NCBI RefSeq assembly: GCF_947494875.1
Contig: NZ_CANLWM010000008.1
Location: 248,001-312,000 of the forward strand
Source of the DNA: an uncultured Williamsia sp.
Lineage (GTDB): Bacteria > Actinomycetota > Actinomycetes > Mycobacteriales > Mycobacteriaceae
Reading direction: 5' to 3'
DNA: 64,000 nt
Part shown: one piece after another, positions 62,632 to 64,000 of the stretch
Layout: the number at the start of each line of letters is the position of its first letter
How positions within the stretch are numbered: position 1 is the stretch's first letter
Notes under the pieces: generated by a model
Told to the model about the DNA's origin: nothing
Seen by the model: only the letters and a program-made list of their open reading frames with translations
The model's database searches: none
Translations under genes and position numbers: made by a program

Positions 62632-62634
62632 GGG

Positions 62635-64000
62635 TCAGATGGCGCGGTCGGCCTTCTCCCAGTAGGGGTCGCGCAGACGCCGCTTGTAGAGCTTCCCGTT
62701 GTCGGCGCGGGGCATCTCGTCGATGTAGTCGATCGACCGTGGAAGCTTGAACTTGGCGAGCCGCTCCCGGGCGTAGGCCATCAGTTCCTCGGTGAGCGCG
62801 TCGTCGCCGACGACACCCTGCGCGGGCTGCACGACGGCCTTGATCTCCTCGCCCCAATCCGCATGCGGCACACCGAAGACGGCGACGTCGCCGACCTTGG
62901 GATGCACGGCCAGCTCGCCCTCGATCTCGGCGGGGTAGATGTTCACGCCGCCGGAGATGATCATGTCGTTCTTGCGGTCGAGGAGGTACAGGTAACCCTC
63001 GTCGTCCATGTACCCGATGTCGCCGGTGGTGAACATGTTCCCCACGCGAGCCTTCTGGGTCTTCTCCTTGTCCTTGTAGTACTCGAAGGAGGAGCCCTTC
63101 ATCTCCATGTAGACCTGGCCGCTCTCGCCGCGCGGAACCTCGTCGCCGTTGTCGTCGAGGACCTTCACCACCGAGTACGACCACGCCTTGCCGACCGATC
63201 CCGGGTGCGTGAGCCATTCGTCGCCGAAGATGGTGGTGCCACCGCCCTCGGTGGCGGCGTAGTACTCGGTGACAACCGGACCCCACCACTCGAGCATCTG
63301 CTGTTTGATCTCACGGGGACACGGTGCGGCGCCGTGGATCATGTTGCGCAGCGACGACACGTCGTACTTCGCGCGCACCTCCTCCGGCAGCGCGAGCAGG
63401 CGGTGGAACTGCGTGGGCACCATGTGACTCTGGGTCACCTTGTGCTTCTCGATGAGGGCCAGCATGCCCTCGGGGTCCCACTTGTCCATGAGGACGACCT
63501 TGTGGCCCAGCTGCATCGAGATCATCACGAAGTTCACGACGGCCGTGTGATAGAGCGGTGATCCGCAGATGTGCACGTGATCGTCGTACGGGACGAGGCC
63601 CATGACGCCGAAGAACCCGATGCCTCCCATGGCCGCCTGCTCCGGCGCGACGCCCGTCAGAGGACGACGGACGCCCTTGGGCTTCCCGGTGGTCCCCGAC
63701 GTGTAGAGCATCGGCGCACCGGTCGTGCGATCGGCCGGCAGGCTGTCGTCGACGCCGTCGATGAGCTCGTCGAGCGGACGGAACCCGTCGACGGTCCCGA
63801 CGGCGAAGAGGTCCTCGGGCGGAAGGCCCGCCTCGCGGGCGGCGATCCGGGCGGTCTCGGCGAACCGCTCGTGCGCGACGAAGATCTTTGCCTCGGAATC
63901 ACCCAGGATGTAGGCGATCTCGGGTCCCGTGAGGTGCCAGTTCACCGGTGCGAGGTAGAGGCCGATCTGCAGTGCGGCGAACTGGAGCACCACCGTCTCG
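62635..64000 (-). CDS. acyl-CoA synthetase (FadD family), cut by window edge
   Basis: The C-terminal 455 or so residues of an ANL acyl-CoA ligase are visible; the frame is open to the window end. Motifs include the P-loop [16 protein letters not shown], the AMP motif YYAATEGGG, the hinge DRKNDMIISGGVNIYPAEIE and a catalytic Lys in NGKLYKRRLRDPYW. It differs from FadD19 and FadD17 and its substrate is not evident. It converges on the P450 gene across flip array 3. Its start and any regulator site lie outside the window. Confidence 0.88.
   Translation of the reverse strand, partial: ETVVLQFAALQIGLYLAPVNWHLTGPEIAYILGDSEAKIFVAHERFAETARIAAREAGLPPEDLFAVGTVDGFRPLDELIDGVDDSLPADRTTGAPMLYTSGTTGKPKGVRRPLTGVAPEQAAMGGIGFFGVMGLVPYDDHVHICGSPLYHTAVVNFVMISMQLGHKVVLMDKWDPEGMLALIEKHKVTQSHMVPTQFHRLLALPEEVRAKYDVSSLRNMIHGAAPCPREIKQQMLEWWGPVVTEYYAATEGGGTTIFGDEWLTHPGSVGKAWSYSVVKVLDDNGDEVPRGESGQVYMEMKGSSFEYYKDKEKTQKARVGNMFTTGDIGYMDDEGYLYLLDRKNDMIISGGVNIYPAEIEGELAVHPKVGDVAVFGVPHADWGEEIKAVVQPAQGVVGDDALTEELMAYARERLAKFKLPRSIDYIDEMPRADNGKLYKRRLRDPYWEKADRAI

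Noticed and set aside
62472-62634. CRISPR array or translated heptapeptide repeat at the 21-bp array
   Set aside because: Units are about 21 bp with no spacers, are degenerate and flip orientation, so it is not CRISPR. The 21-bp step is a multiple of three and one frame reads as heptads, but there is no start, ribosome binding site or conserved peptide, and the inverted half is not coding in the same sense.
1-64000. Mobile elements, prophage, tRNA/rRNA genes or a replication origin
   Set aside because: No transposase, integrase or phage protein, no cloverleaf-like tRNA sequence and no DnaA-box cluster was recognised by reading. A dedicated tRNA scan was not possible, so a tRNA could have been missed.

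Overview
The window is high-GC DNA, tightly packed with genes, with many 1- and 4-bp start/stop overlaps and several genes that look leaderless. It comes from a mycolic-acid actinomycete (order Mycobacteriales). The gene content (CarD, DisA, an Mce4 importer, KstR-type operators, MhuD) and protein sequences diverged from those of Mycobacterium suggest a Gordonia/Williamsia/Rhodococcus-like genus; the genus is inference. No tRNA, rRNA, CRISPR array, insertion sequence or phage gene was recognised. Both ends cut a gene: an alpha/beta hydrolase on the left and an acyl-CoA synthetase on the right.

Layout. (1) 0-13 kb is mixed metabolism: a pirin, a SulP transporter fused to a beta-carbonic anhydrase, a metal ABC importer (znuA-C-B) behind a Zur-like box, a KmtR sensor with its CDF exporter, a DUF2599 lipoprotein, two esterase/hydrolase genes, a solitary pxpA, and a TetR/SDR pair. 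(2) 13-38 kb matches the M. tuberculosis Rv3579c-Rv3592 neighbourhood (rlmB, cysS, ispF, ispD, carD, lpqE, radA, disA, an Rv3587c-like gene, canB, mutY, an Rv3591c-like hydrolase, mhuD). It is interrupted twice: by a 12.4-kb polyol/tetrose catabolic module between ispF and cysS, and by a hotdog thioesterase with repeat arrays between radA and disA. (3) 38-63 kb is sterol catabolism: a KstR-site aldehyde dehydrogenase, a complete mce4 operon with two Mas genes, hsd4A, fdxD, fadE26-fadE27-fadD17, a nitronate-monooxygenase-like flavoprotein, fadD19 and echA19. It ends with a TetR gene, a stand-alone P450 resembling the BM3 (CYP102) heme domain, and another fadD.

How the genes work together. In the polyol module an ABC importer (Tat lipoprotein, two permeases, two ATPases), a zinc alcohol dehydrogenase, an SDR, a DhaK-DhaL kinase, an RpiB-type isomerase and an FGGY kinase fit uptake and oxidation of a tetritol such as threitol or erythritol, phosphorylation of the erythrulose and isomerisation to erythrose 4-phosphate, under a SorC-type regulator. 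In the sterol region Mce4 imports sterol, FadD19 and FadD17 make side-chain CoA esters, FadE26/27, EchA19 and Hsd4A carry out beta-oxidation, and four near-perfect KstR operators tie the genes together.

The least expected pattern is a set of symmetric arrays of short degenerate units, 19-21 bp apart, that reverse orientation at a central point. They occupy all three convergent intergenic spacers longer than 100 bp and were not seen elsewhere in the window.
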